Notes: generated from the sequence alone by a model not told the origin. A stretch of 13,716 bases of DNA from an uncultured Chloroflexota bacterium (GCA_937879875.1 CALFMN010000217.1:1-13716), one strand, 5' to 3'. Positions 6,356-13,368 are shown, counted from the stretch's first letter. Numbers and translations are program-made.

Positions 6356-7516
6356 ATGAAGATCGCCGCTATCACCCGTGCGCCCGGTGCGCGCGACTGG
6401 TCGCAGCGAGGCCGGTCGCGAGGGCGGCTCGTCGCCCTGTTCGCGCTGTTGCTTACCCTGAGCGGTGTGGCGTTCCGCTCGGCAGCGCGCGCTTCGGCGG
6501 CCCCGATCTCGTACATCCCGATCACGGTGAATGCCGCGAACTGGTCGTACGACGCTGGCTTTGGCTCTGTCTCGCCGTTCTCGATGGTGGACAGCCTGGG
6601 GGTCGTGCATCTGCAAGGAGCCGCGGCCCAGGTGACGGCGACCGGCGGCGATCCGTTGCTGCTCGGCACGCTTCCCACCACCGCCAGCCCGAGCCACACG
6701 GTCTACACGATCGTGCATACGTACGGCGGCACCTACGCGGACCTGAGTATCGCCCCCAACGGGCAGATCCGCGTGCTCCCGTCCAACAACTCGAATCTCT
6801 CCTTCGTTTCGCTGGAGGGCGTCAACTTCTATCCGGGTACAGGGACCGCGATCCGCGTGAACGCGGCGAACTGGTCGCAGAACGCCGGGTTCGGCTCCGT
6901 AGCCCCGGCAGAGTACAGGGATAGCAGCGGCTACGTGCATCTGCTCGGCGCGGCCTCACAGGTGAACGCAACCGGCGGCGATCCGACGCTGCTTGGCAGC
7001 CTCTTCTATGGGCAAGACATACCGTGCGTGGATGTCTATACGGTCGTGCACACGTACGAGGGAACCTACGCGGATCTCGTGATTAATAACGGCGGCGAGA
7101 TCCGCCTGATCGCGCCGGCCGGCGCGAAGCTCTCGTTCGTCTCCCTGGAGGGGATCAGCTACTTCCCCCAGGAGGGCTGCCCTGATTACTGGCACGCGAT
7201 TACCCTCACACCGGACTGGTCGGGAAGCGCCGGATACTCCTCCGGGGTGCCCGTCGCGGACGTTGGCCCCGACGGCATCGTGCACCTGATGGGCGCTGTA
7301 AAGCGGGTGTCGACCAGCGGCGACCCGAACCTGATCGGCACGCTGGACGTCGGGATCAGGCCCGCCCGTACGGTCTACACGATCGTCCATACGTACGGCG
7401 GCACCTACGCGGATCTGAGCATCACGCCTGACGGCGCAGTTCATCTCCTCCCATCCTCGAACACGAACGCCTCGTTCGTTTCACTGGAAGGCATCACCTA
7501 CCCGTTAGTGCCGTAG
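6356..7516 (+). CDS. Secreted protein with three tandem beta-rich repeats
   Basis: 386 residues. AGGAGG stands just before the ATG. The N-terminus is a long signal: a basic part with RGRSRGR, core LVALFALLLTLSG (25-37) and a probable cleavage site near ARASA (45-49). Three repeats follow at about 56-160, 166-270 and 281-383. Each runs: N-A-A-N-W-S / AGFGSV / D-S-x-G-x-VHL-x-GA / ATGGDP-LLG-L / VYT-VHTY-GTYADL-I / G-x-IR-L / SFVSLEGI-Y. The order of short motifs (W-start, VHLxG, a SLEGI end) resembles a domain repeated in phage tail fibres and some Bacillota surface proteins, where it forms beta-structured, often trimeric or binding units. Repeat 2 has an added Cys and the third a divergent start. 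An extracellular binding or structural role is likely; the ligand is unknown. Confidence 0.8.
   Translation: MKIAAITRAPGARDWSQRGRSRGRLVALFALLLTLSGVAFRSAARASAAPISYIPITVNAANWSYDAGFGSVSPFSMVDSLGVVHLQGAAAQVTATGGDPLLLGTLPTTASPSHTVYTIVHTYGGTYADLSIAPNGQIRVLPSNNSNLSFVSLEGVNFYPGTGTAIRVNAANWSQNAGFGSVAPAEYRDSSGYVHLLGAASQVNATGGDPTLLGSLFYGQDIPCVDVYTVVHTYEGTYADLVINNGGEIRLIAPAGAKLSFVSLEGISYFPQEGCPDYWHAITLTPDWSGSAGYSSGVPVADVGPDGIVHLMGAVKRVSTSGDPNLIGTLDVGIRPARTVYTIVHTYGGTYADLSITPDGAVHLLPSSNTNASFVSLEGITYPLVP
6521..7504 (+). repeat. Three tandem coding repeats of about 315-330 bp
   Basis: Units at about 6521-6835, 6851-7165 and 7196-7504 encode the three homologous domains. Most of each unit has drifted at DNA level, but the segment encoding TVYTIVHTYGGTYADLSI is nearly identical between the first (6698-6750) and third (7370-7423) units, including synonymous positions. 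That is more alike than the rest of these two units and suggests recent conversion or strong constraint on that strand. Confidence 0.75.
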
Positions 7517-7555
7517 CCTGATCGCTGCAGGGTGCAGGCGATGGTCCAGATGACC

Positions 7556-7596
7556 CGAGAGGAGAATCCCTTGCCTGGCAGGGGGTTCTCCTCTCG
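7556..7596 (+). terminator. Long hairpin terminator after the three-repeat gene
   Basis: CGAGAGGAGAA (7556-7566) pairs with TTCTCCTCTCG (7586-7596), and an inner CCC/GGG extends the stem past a small bulge, with about ten bases in the loop. It starts 40 bases after the stop codon. TCATGCTG follows rather than a T-run. The strength of the stem makes a terminator or RNA-stabilising role likely. The remaining bases to 7781 hold only the small hairpin at 7722-7740. Confidence 0.65.
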
Positions 7597-7721
7597 TCAT
7601 GCTGGCTGTGATCCACGGCAGCCACAACCAGCGATCGCTTCGCTGACACCGGATGAGGCTGTCGGTAGAGTCGGACCAGCGCCGCTTGTGGCGCGCTCCC
7701 CCTCCATTCGTGTTCTCGCGG

Positions 7722-7740
7722 GTCCGGCATCGTGCCGGAC
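7722..7740 (-). terminator. Short perfect hairpin downstream of the Hsp70 gene
   Basis: GTCCGGCA (7722-7729) and TGCCGGAC (7733-7740) form an 8-bp stem with a TCG loop, about 40 bases past the Hsp70 stop on the minus strand. No T-run follows. It may end that transcript or be incidental in GC-rich DNA. Confidence 0.35.
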
Positions 7741-7781
7741 GGCAGCCGCAGCAGATTTGGACATGGTTCTTCAGTGCCGCT

Positions 7782-9143
7782 TCAGGCAGCCGCACGGCGG
7801 CCCTGCCAGCCGGCGATCGCCAGCCCGGCAGCCACGCTGGTGAAGGCGTGCTGCTCGGCCAGGCGCGCGTTCGGAAAGCGCTCGCGCAAGCCGCGCTGGA
7901 ACAGCGGAATGCGCGACGAGCCGCCGGTCGTCACCAGCGCGGCGACCATGTCTGCTGCGACGCCTGCCTCACGCACCACCGTTTCGACCAGCGCCAGCGC
8001 GGCGCCGTACTGCGCACGGACAATGCCTTCGAAGCCTTCACGCGTCAACACGTCACGCACGGCGATGCCCTCGCGCTCCAGCGCGATCGGCGCGTGGCCG
8101 GCGTCAGAGAGGCGTTGCTTCGCCTCTTCGACGGCGCCGTACAGCGCCGCGCCGTAGCCGCGCGTCACCAGCGTGCGCAGGTTACCCAGCTCGCGCGGCT
8201 GCGAGCAGGAGCGCTGGATCTCCTCGATCAGCGCCAGCGGCTCGGGCCGGTTGAGCAGATAGAGCGTCTGCCAGTCGAGCAGGCGGGCGAGGATATGCCG
8301 CGGTACGGGCAGCTTGCGCGGGCCGTAGGTTGCGCTCTCGCCGAACTGGCGCAGCAGCCGCGCCTCGACGATGCGCCGATCCAGCAGATCGCCGCCGATC
8401 GGCGTGCCGCCCGTGGCGAGCACTTCGGCGCGATCGCCGGCGCCGCGCAGCACGGTCACGTCGAGCGTGCCGCCGCCGAAGTCGAAGACCAGGAACGGCT
8501 GTCCGGCCGCCAGCGCAGCCGCCTGCTGGGCAAAGCCGATACCGGCGGCCACCGGCTCTTCGAGGAAATCCAGATGCGGCACGCCGAGCCGTTCCACCGC
8601 CGCGCGCAGGCGCTCGCGCGCCAGTGCGTCGTCTGCCGCCTTTGCCGAGAAGTGCACGGGGCGGCCGACCGTCAGCCGTTCAACCGGGCGCCCCATGAAC
8701 CGCTCCGCTCGCTGCACAATTTCGCCGGCCAGCAGCACCACGAGATCCTCGGCGGTGAGGTCGACGCCGTAGACGGAGGTTTTGGCGAAGACCCGGTCGG
8801 GCAGCAGCGACTTGATCGACTGAAACAAGCGCCCCGGCTCGTTCACGTCGATCAGCGCGTTCGCCTCCGTGGTGATCGTGCCGACATCGGCGAACGTCAT
8901 CGTCACGTTGCCGACGAGCCGCCGTTCGAGCTTGACCGCACGGCCGACGTTGTCGCGCTGATGCCGGTCGAACGCCTCCTGGCCGAAGCAGCGCTCGCCG
9001 GTTCTGGTCAGATAGAGCAGTGAACGCATCACGGCCGGGTCGCGCCCTGCCGTATCGAGCGGCGCCAGCGCCACCCGCTCGCCGTCGTAGACGGCAACCG
9101 ATGAATTCGACGTGCCGAAGTCGAGGCCAACGCTGAGCGTCAT
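7782..9143 (-). CDS. Hsp70-family ATPase without substrate-binding domain (YegD-like)
   Basis: 453 residues, about the length of the nucleotide-binding domain alone; DnaK is about 640. All ATPase signatures are present: phosphate-1 LDFGTSNSSVAVYD (7-20), FLEEPVAAGIGFA (193-205), phosphate-2 FDFGGGTLDVTV (220-231), the TPIGGDLLDRRI loop (247-258) and the adenosine motif TTGGSSRIPLFQ (405-416). The usual EEVD tail and beta-sandwich are absent, as in E. coli YegD. Such proteins are atypical Hsp70s of unclear client range. The start at 9143 is chosen because the fold begins there and GAGGGAG lies about 5 bases upstream; the open frame continues back to 9242 with no family match. No HrcA CIRCE site is seen upstream. 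No grpE or dnaJ is adjacent, but a J-protein is encoded at 1078-1842. Confidence 0.9.
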   Translation of the reverse strand: MTLSVGLDFGTSNSSVAVYDGERVALAPLDTAGRDPAVMRSLLYLTRTGERCFGQEAFDRHQRDNVGRAVKLERRLVGNVTMTFADVGTITTEANALIDVNEPGRLFQSIKSLLPDRVFAKTSVYGVDLTAEDLVVLLAGEIVQRAERFMGRPVERLTVGRPVHFSAKAADDALARERLRAAVERLGVPHLDFLEEPVAAGIGFAQQAAALAAGQPFLVFDFGGGTLDVTVLRGAGDRAEVLATGGTPIGGDLLDRRIVEARLLRQFGESATYGPRKLPVPRHILARLLDWQTLYLLNRPEPLALIEEIQRSCSQPRELGNLRTLVTRGYGAALYGAVEEAKQRLSDAGHAPIALEREGIAVRDVLTREGFEGIVRAQYGAALALVETVVREAGVAADMVAALVTTGGSSRIPLFQRGLRERFPNARLAEQHAFTSVAAGLAIAGWQGRRAAA

Positions 9144-9182
9144 CGCACTCCCTCGCCGTGCCCGCCGCAGTGCGCGGGCATG

Positions 9183-9213
9183 AAAAAACCCGCCTCGCTC
9201 AAGGCGAGACGGG
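9183..9213 (-). terminator. Intrinsic terminator inside the Hsp70 5' leader
   Basis: On the minus strand CCCG-T-CTCGC, a 5-base loop, GCGAG-C-CGGG (9213 down to 9189) is followed at once by six U (9188-9183). The stem is 9 bp with one mismatch. It is the best classical intrinsic terminator in the window. It ends about 40 bases before the Hsp70 start codon and has no gene in front of it, which points to attenuation or to a small RNA ending here. Confidence 0.75.
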
Positions 9214-9335
9214 CGTTCCGCATAGTACCTGCCCCTCCTCACGGGAGAGGCCGCGACTCAATCCTGGTGGCCGGAATCGCATCGCAAGAACCCACGCCGG
9301 GCCGGCAGACTGCTGAAAACCTGCTGCGGCCAACA
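9183..9335 (-). ncRNA. Terminated leader or small RNA upstream of the Hsp70 gene
   Basis: The promoter at 9342-9371 should start transcription near 9335, and the terminator at 9183-9213 would end it after about 150 bases. No open reading frame of note lies inside; a 64-codon frame on this strand reads through the terminator and does not look like protein. Inside, CCGCA and TGCGG can pair, and a CCTCTCCC-GTGAG-GAGGGG hairpin stands before the terminator. I recognise no known riboswitch. AGGTAC-TAT-GCGGAAC before the terminator faintly recalls the T-box antiterminator but lacks the UGG needed to pair with tRNA. Confidence 0.45.
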
Positions 9336-9341
9336 GACCGT

Positions 9342-9371
9342 ATCCTAGTGGAGCGGCAGCCGGCGCGTCAA
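9342..9371 (-). promoter_or_regulatory. Sigma-70-type promoter driving the Hsp70 leader
   Basis: On the minus strand TTGACG (9371-9366) is followed after 18 bases by TAGGAT (9347-9342). Both hexamers are close to consensus, which stands out in such GC-rich DNA. A start near 9335 would give a 5' leader of about 190 bases before the Hsp70 ATG. Confidence 0.65.
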
Positions 9372-9439
9372 GCCGCGGCCTAACCAGGGCCAACGCACCG
9401 TATGAGAAGTATCTGTTGGCTGCCAGACTGCCGCCCCGC

Positions 9440-9780
9440 GCCGCCGCCGGAGCGCGCCGCGCGCGGCGCTGGCGGATCCGCGTCTCGCGCGGACGCAGCT
9501 CCCCGCCTTGCGCGCCATCCTCAGCAGCGCGTTTGGCGCGCGGATCGGCGGCGCGGCACGGGCGGCGCGGGGCTGCCGTGGCGCAGGGCGCGCCCCGCGG
9601 CGCCCCACGCCGCCCGTGCCGCGCGTGGGCGCCGCCCGTGCCCCGCCCTTGTCAAGCCGGGCGCGGTGGCCCTGGCCACGGTCGGGGGTGGGAACGGCGT
9701 CAGGGGCGCCGCCCGGGCGCATTCGCGGGCACAGCGCACCGCGGGCCGCACGGGCTGACGCCCCTGCTAGCTCCCACCCT
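9440..9780. other. Extremely GC-rich, hairpin-dense non-coding block
   Basis: No frame reads as credible protein. Stable inverted repeats follow one another: GCGCGCCA (9510-9517) with TGGCGCGC (9534-9541); a 17-bp perfect pair, 9551-9567 with 9608-9624, enclosing a further CGGGGC/GCCCCG stem; and a nested pair GGTGGGA (9687-9693) + CAGGGGCG (9701-9708) with CGCCCCTG (9759-9766) + TCCCACC (9772-9778). CGCCGCCCGTGCC occurs twice (9609-9621 and 9630-9642). It lies between the Hsp70 promoter and the crotonase gene. A structured RNA, a double terminator zone or a relic of repeats are all possible. Confidence 0.5.
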
Positions 9781-9950
9781 GCCGGATGCGCAAGATCCAA
9801 GGGTCGATGGCCGTGCTCACGCAGAGCGCTCTGATGGCGGCTGATCTGGTCGTGATGGCCGACCGTGCGGCTGTAGCACCTGCTGCGCGGGCGTCTCTGC
9901 AGCTTGTACGCTGTTGGCAACAGGCTCGAATCAGCCTCGGGAGGCCCGCC

Positions 9951-10742
9951 ATGCGCGAAACGCCCGTTCGCCTCGACGTCGCCGGCGGCGTCGGCACGAT
10001 TACGCTGGACTCGCCAGAAAACCGCAACGCCCTCTCACGGGCGCTGGTGGCTGGCCTGCGTCAGCAGCTCGACGCCGCGCTCGCCGATACGCGCGTACGT
10101 GTGATCGTGCTGACCGGCACGGGCAACACCTTCTGCGCCGGCGCCGACCTGAAAGAGCAGCGCGAGGCCAACGCCGCGGGCGACAGCACCGCGATGGTTG
10201 CGAGCGCGCAACGGCTGGTCGGCATCCTCAAGTCGATCTGGTTCTCGCCGAAGCCGGTCGTGGGGCGGATCAACGGCCACGCGCGGGCGGGCGGCATCGG
10301 CCTGGTCTGCGCCTGCGATATCGCCGTGGCGAGCGAAGCGGCCACCTTCGGCTTCGCGGAGGTGCGGCTGGGTCTGGTGCCGGCGATCATCTCCGTGCTC
10401 GCGCTGCGCAAGATCGGCCTTACCAAGGGCATGGAGTACGTGCTGACGGGCGAGAATATCCCTGCCGAGGAGGCGCTGCGGCTGGGCATGCTCAACGCCG
10501 CGGTGGGCGCCGATCTGCTGGACGCGGCGGTGGACCGCTACACGGGCATGCTGCTGAAGGGCGGGCCGGGGGCGCTGGCGCTGTGCAAACAACTGGTGCG
10601 CGACGTGCCGACAATGTCACTGGACGAGGGTTTCGCGATGGCTGCCGAGCTGAACCCGCGCATGTTCGCCAGTCCCGAAGCACTGGAGGGCATGACCGCC
10701 TTCGCCGAAAAGCGCCCGCCGCGCTGGACCGAGCTGCCATGA
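9951..10742 (+). CDS. Enoyl-CoA hydratase/isomerase family protein, LiuC (methylglutaconyl-CoA hydratase)-like
   Basis: 263 residues, the standard crotonase length. The first oxyanion-hole loop is FCAGADLKE (61-69) and the second NGHARAGGIGLV (108-119). A general-acid/base glutamate is present at E137 in FGFAEVRLGLVPAIIS. The residue equal to the other catalytic Glu of rat crotonase (E144) is Gly here (G117), and the AEVRLGLVPA-IS run is the pattern of LiuC-type 3-methylglutaconyl-CoA hydratases of leucine or isoprenoid breakdown, so that activity is more likely than classical beta-oxidation. No carboxylase or lyase partner is adjacent, so the substrate stays open. The start at 9951 has GGGAGG 7 bases before it; an in-frame start at 9786 lies in the GC-rich block and adds no family sequence. 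Confidence 0.88.
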   Translation: MRETPVRLDVAGGVGTITLDSPENRNALSRALVAGLRQQLDAALADTRVRVIVLTGTGNTFCAGADLKEQREANAAGDSTAMVASAQRLVGILKSIWFSPKPVVGRINGHARAGGIGLVCACDIAVASEAATFGFAEVRLGLVPAIISVLALRKIGLTKGMEYVLTGENIPAEEALRLGMLNAAVGADLLDAAVDRYTGMLLKGGPGALALCKQLVRDVPTMSLDEGFAMAAELNPRMFASPEALEGMTAFAEKRPPRWTELP

Positions 10743-10801
10743 GCGAGCGCCGCAAGACCCCGCAGCAGAAGAAAGCCGAGTCTTATGGGGCGGGGCTATG
10801 A
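10739..10801 (+). pseudogene. 20-codon 5' remnant of a small conserved gene
   Basis: An ATG overlaps the crotonase stop (ATGA) and opens a frame reading MSERRKTPQQKKAESYGAGL before a TGA that falls inside the end of the convergent epoxide hydrolase gene. The start, R-K-T-P-Q-x-KKA-x-SY, resembles the beginning of a widespread small bacterial protein that continues with a Lys/Arg-rich body; here it stops after 20 codons. It may be a deletion remnant created when the two genes were brought together, or a short coupled peptide. Recognition is from memory of the pattern and is weak. Confidence 0.3.
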
Positions 10802-11758
10802 GGGCAGCCCCTTCACGAATTCGATCAGCGCGGCGTTGACCTCGTTCGGACGCTCTTGCTGGGTCCAGTGGCCGCAGCCGGGCAGCATCACGGTCTTTGT
10901 CAGATTCGGCACGAACGCCTTCAGCCCCGCGATCAGCTCGCGGAAGCCGGGGAACTGCACGACCAGATCGCGCTCGCCGGCCATGTACAGCGCGGGCGGC
11001 GTCACCTGCGCCCCGTTCCAGGCGCCCATCAGCTCCCAGGTCTTGTCCATGCAGCGATACCAGTTCAGCCCGCCTGTGAAGCCCGTACGGGCGAACTCGC
11101 CGGCATAGAAGTCGATGTCCGCCTCCGTCAGCCAGGCGGGCAGCGTCTCCGGCGAGACCATCGCGCTGAGAAATCCACCCGGCACGGCGCCCACCGGCCC
11201 TTCGCGCACGGGCGCGTCGCCTGAGGCGCTGAACAGCGTGCGGCGCATCGTCTCGCGCACGTCGCGCTCCAGCTCCGCCTCGGCCACGCCCGGCTGCTGG
11301 AAGTAGACGATATAAAAGTTCTCGCCCGCGGCGGCGCGCAGGGCGGCGATCGGCGGCACGGGCGCCCGCGGGGTGTAGGGCACGCTGAGGCCGACGACGC
11401 CGCGGATGCGGTCGGGGCGCAGCAAGGCCGTGTGCCAGGCCACCGGCGCCCCCCAGTCGTGGCCCACGATCACCGCCTGCTGCTCGCCCAGCGCGTCCAG
11501 CACGCCCAGCATGTCGCCCACGTGGTGCAGTTGCGTGTACTGCGCAGCGGCCGCGGGCCGATCGGTCTGGCCGTAGCCGCGCAGGTCGGGGGCGACGGCG
11601 TGCAAGCCGGCGCCGGCGAGGGCGTGCAGCTGGTGGCGCCAGGAGTACCAGCTCTCGGGGAAGCCGTGACAGAGCAGCACCAGCGGCCCGCTGCCCGCCT
11701 CGGCCAGGTGCAGGCGAATGCCGTTGCTCTGCACGAAACGATGCCTGATCTCAGCCAT
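10796..11758 (-). CDS. Alpha/beta hydrolase, soluble epoxide hydrolase type
   Basis: 320 residues with every landmark of soluble epoxide hydrolases. The oxyanion motif is HGFPESWYSWRHQ (31-43). The nucleophile is D101 in GHDWGAPVAWH. The lid tyrosines are Y149 or Y152 (FYIVYFQQPGVAEAELE) and Y234 (NWYRCMD). The charge-relay acid is D264 (AGERDLVV) and the base H297 (GCGHWTQQERP). These enzymes open epoxides to diols through an Asp-ester intermediate. An AAGGAG site about 12 bases upstream is rather far from the ATG. A CATAAT hexamer at 11812-11817 could be the -10, but no good -35 is at the right distance. The gene converges with the crotonase gene and lies downstream of the FAD monooxygenase gene on the same strand, 257 bases away, so a joint operon is doubtful. 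Confidence 0.93.
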   Translation of the reverse strand: MAEIRHRFVQSNGIRLHLAEAGSGPLVLLCHGFPESWYSWRHQLHALAGAGLHAVAPDLRGYGQTDRPAAAAQYTQLHHVGDMLGVLDALGEQQAVIVGHDWGAPVAWHTALLRPDRIRGVVGLSVPYTPRAPVPPIAALRAAAGENFYIVYFQQPGVAEAELERDVRETMRRTLFSASGDAPVREGPVGAVPGGFLSAMVSPETLPAWLTEADIDFYAGEFARTGFTGGLNWYRCMDKTWELMGAWNGAQVTPPALYMAGERDLVVQFPGFRELIAGLKAFVPNLTKTVMLPGCGHWTQQERPNEVNAALIEFVKGLPS

Positions 11759-11826
11759 GGGCGGGTGTCGCTCCTTGCTGAATGTGCCGGCCGCTCGGCC
11801 CTCTACGCGCGATTATGGGACATTTG

Positions 11827-11880
11827 CGCCGCTGGTTCCCTCAATAGAGCCGGGAGAACAGCGGCGAGCCGGCGCCGGCT
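11827..11880. repeat. Hairpin followed by a 14-bp palindrome upstream of the hydrolase
   Basis: CGCCGCTG (11827-11834) pairs with CAGCGGCG (11859-11866), with further CCC/GGG pairing inside. Directly next is the perfect palindrome AGCCGGCGCCGGCT (11867-11880). The pair lies between the hydrolase start and the end of the FAD monooxygenase gene, both on the minus strand. It could end the FAD monooxygenase transcript or act as a site for hydrolase control. No T-run is present. Confidence 0.4.
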
Positions 11881-11960
11881 GAACTGGCGATTGCAGCGGC
11901 GCACGGCGTGCGCTCGTCGCGGTCGCATCCGCGACCAACCGTGCACAGAGCAACCCGAGG

Positions 11961-12006
11961 CCGCCACGGAACGCCCTCCCAGGGATCGCCCTTCTCCTGT
12001 TCTCCG
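11961..12006. repeat. Degraded copy of the dispersed repeat
   Basis: GCCACGGAACGCCC, GATCGCCC and TTCTCC appear in the same order as in the copy at 2931-2966, but the right arm of the hairpin is lost. It sits just past the stop of the FAD monooxygenase gene. Confidence 0.35.
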
Positions 12007-12015
12007 GAGCCTGTG

Positions 12016-13257
12016 TCACTGAGCAGGGACAGGGGCGAGGTTGAGACCCGCGCCCTGCGCGTTGGCCATGATGCGGCCGATGTTCGCCGGCGTAAAGAAC
12101 TCCTCGGGGTTCACGCTGCCAGACATGATACCGAAAAAGCGATCGGTGTCGGCTTGGCTCGCGGAGATGGCGGCCAGCAGGGCCAGTTGCTCGGCCGTCG
12201 GCGGCGCGAAGCCGGCGAGCTGGCAGGTCGTTTCGTAGATCGCCGCGGTGGCGGCGTTGCGTTGCTGCTCGTAGCCGGCGAGCGCGGCCGCCACCGGCTG
12301 ACGGCCGGCGAAGCCGGCGTCCAGCGCCTCGGCCAAAAGCTCGGCATCGCGGAAGGCGTCGGCGATGCCCTGGCCCGTGACCGGGTCTTTGTGATAGCCA
12401 GCATCGCCCACCAGCGCCCAGCCGGGGCCGAAGGGCTTGCGGTAGAAGTTCGGCAGGTTGCTGGCGCCGACGAAGCGCTCCTCGCGGCGGCCGGCGGCGG
12501 CGAGCGCGGCCAGTTCTGGCGTGGCTGCTGCCATGCCGCGGGTAAAATTGCCCTCGATGTCCTCGCGGAAGGCAGCGAAGGCCGTCTTCGGCATCTCCAT
12601 CGCCAGGCAGGTGAGGCCGTCGTTTGTCGGGAAGCGGAAGACGATGCGCTCCGGCCCCCAGGTGATCGCGGCGCCCTCGTCGGGAATGCCGCTCCAGTAG
12701 CTGTAGTAGCCGCAGGTGGTGCCGGGGCGAGTGTTGTATTCGGCGGGCTGCACAGCGGCAGCAACGCGCGAGTGCAGGCCGTCGGCGCCGATCACGACGC
12801 GAGCCGTCTCCGTGGCCTGCGCGCCGCCGGCCCGGACGCGGCCGCGAACGCCGCTGACGGCGCCGTCCTCGAACAGCACCTCGTCCACGGCGAAGCCCTC
12901 ACGCAGCTCGGCTCCCGCAGCCACGGCGGCGCGCACCAGGATATCGTCCAGCAGCGTGCGCCGCGGGCAGTATGATGCCCCCGCGCCCTCCAGCGGCGGC
13001 GGCGTGCCATTCAACACGATCGGGCCGAAGGCGTTGCGCAGGCGCGAGATCGGCGGGCAGCCGGTGGCGGCGACTTCATGCAGCAAACCCCAGCGGTTGA
13101 GCTGCGCCACGCCGGGCTGGGTGATGAAGTGCGTGGACATGATGTCGCTGGGGAAGCTGTCGCGGTCGAGCAGCAGGACGCGGTAGCCCTTGCGGGCGAG
13201 GAGCATGGCCGTGGGTGCGCCGGCGACGCGTGCGCCGACGACGATGGCGTCGTACAT
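12016..13257 (-). CDS. FAD-dependent monooxygenase/oxidoreductase (PHBH-fold)
   Basis: 413 residues. The N-terminal FAD Rossmann motif is VVGARVAGAPTAMLLARKGYRVLLLDRD (6-33), with GARVAG in place of the classical GxGxxG, as is common in one branch of this family. FPSDIMSTHFITQPGVAQL follows. The DG motif is IGADGLHSRVA (157-167) and the GD motif is GDAGYHKDPVTGQGIADAFRDAELLAEAL (284-312). Both FAD-binding motifs typical of p-hydroxybenzoate hydroxylase-fold enzymes are therefore present. Substrates of this branch range from aromatics to isoprenoids and cannot be read here. The start at 13257 has AGGAGA 7 bases upstream and begins exactly at the Rossmann strand; the open frame back to 13353 overlaps the promoter and is rejected. 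Confidence 0.9.
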   Translation of the reverse strand: MYDAIVVGARVAGAPTAMLLARKGYRVLLLDRDSFPSDIMSTHFITQPGVAQLNRWGLLHEVAATGCPPISRLRNAFGPIVLNGTPPPLEGAGASYCPRRTLLDDILVRAAVAAGAELREGFAVDEVLFEDGAVSGVRGRVRAGGAQATETARVVIGADGLHSRVAAAVQPAEYNTRPGTTCGYYSYWSGIPDEGAAITWGPERIVFRFPTNDGLTCLAMEMPKTAFAAFREDIEGNFTRGMAAATPELAALAAAGRREERFVGASNLPNFYRKPFGPGWALVGDAGYHKDPVTGQGIADAFRDAELLAEALDAGFAGRQPVAAALAGYEQQRNAATAAIYETTCQLAGFAPPTAEQLALLAAISASQADTDRFFGIMSGSVNPEEFFTPANIGRIMANAQGAGLNLAPVPAQ

Positions 13258-13339
13258 TGTCGTTCTCCTGTGCGTGTCCCGCGCTCCGAAACTCGGCGGC
13301 GCAGCCTGGTCCGAGCGCACCCCAAGCTCCGCCTTCTGA

Positions 13340-13368
13340 AGAATAGTGAGCAAACACTACGACGTCAA
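13340..13368 (-). promoter_or_regulatory. Sigma-70-type promoter of the FAD monooxygenase gene
   Basis: On the minus strand TTGACG (13368-13363), 17 bases, TATTCT (13345-13340). Near-consensus hexamers at ideal spacing. A start near 13333 gives a leader of about 75 bases with no visible terminator. Confidence 0.7.

Noticed and set aside
7653..9023. Long open frame on the plus strand across the Hsp70 gene
   Set aside because: It is the shadow of the Hsp70 gene in GC-rich DNA; its protein is Arg/Gln-rich with no motif, while the minus strand carries all Hsp70 signatures.
9183..9335. T-box riboswitch in the Hsp70 leader
   Set aside because: AGGTAC-TAT-GCGGAAC before the terminator resembles the antiterminator, but the UGG for tRNA pairing is missing, the leader is too short for a full stem I, and Hsp70 genes are not T-box targets.
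9345..9920. 191-codon minus-strand frame in the GC-rich block
   Set aside because: It runs through the long hairpins, is Arg/Ala/Pro-rich and has no ribosome binding site or recognisable motif.
11812..11844. Promoter TTGAGG / CATAAT for the epoxide hydrolase gene
   Set aside because: The spacer would be 21 bases, too long for a normal sigma-70 promoter.
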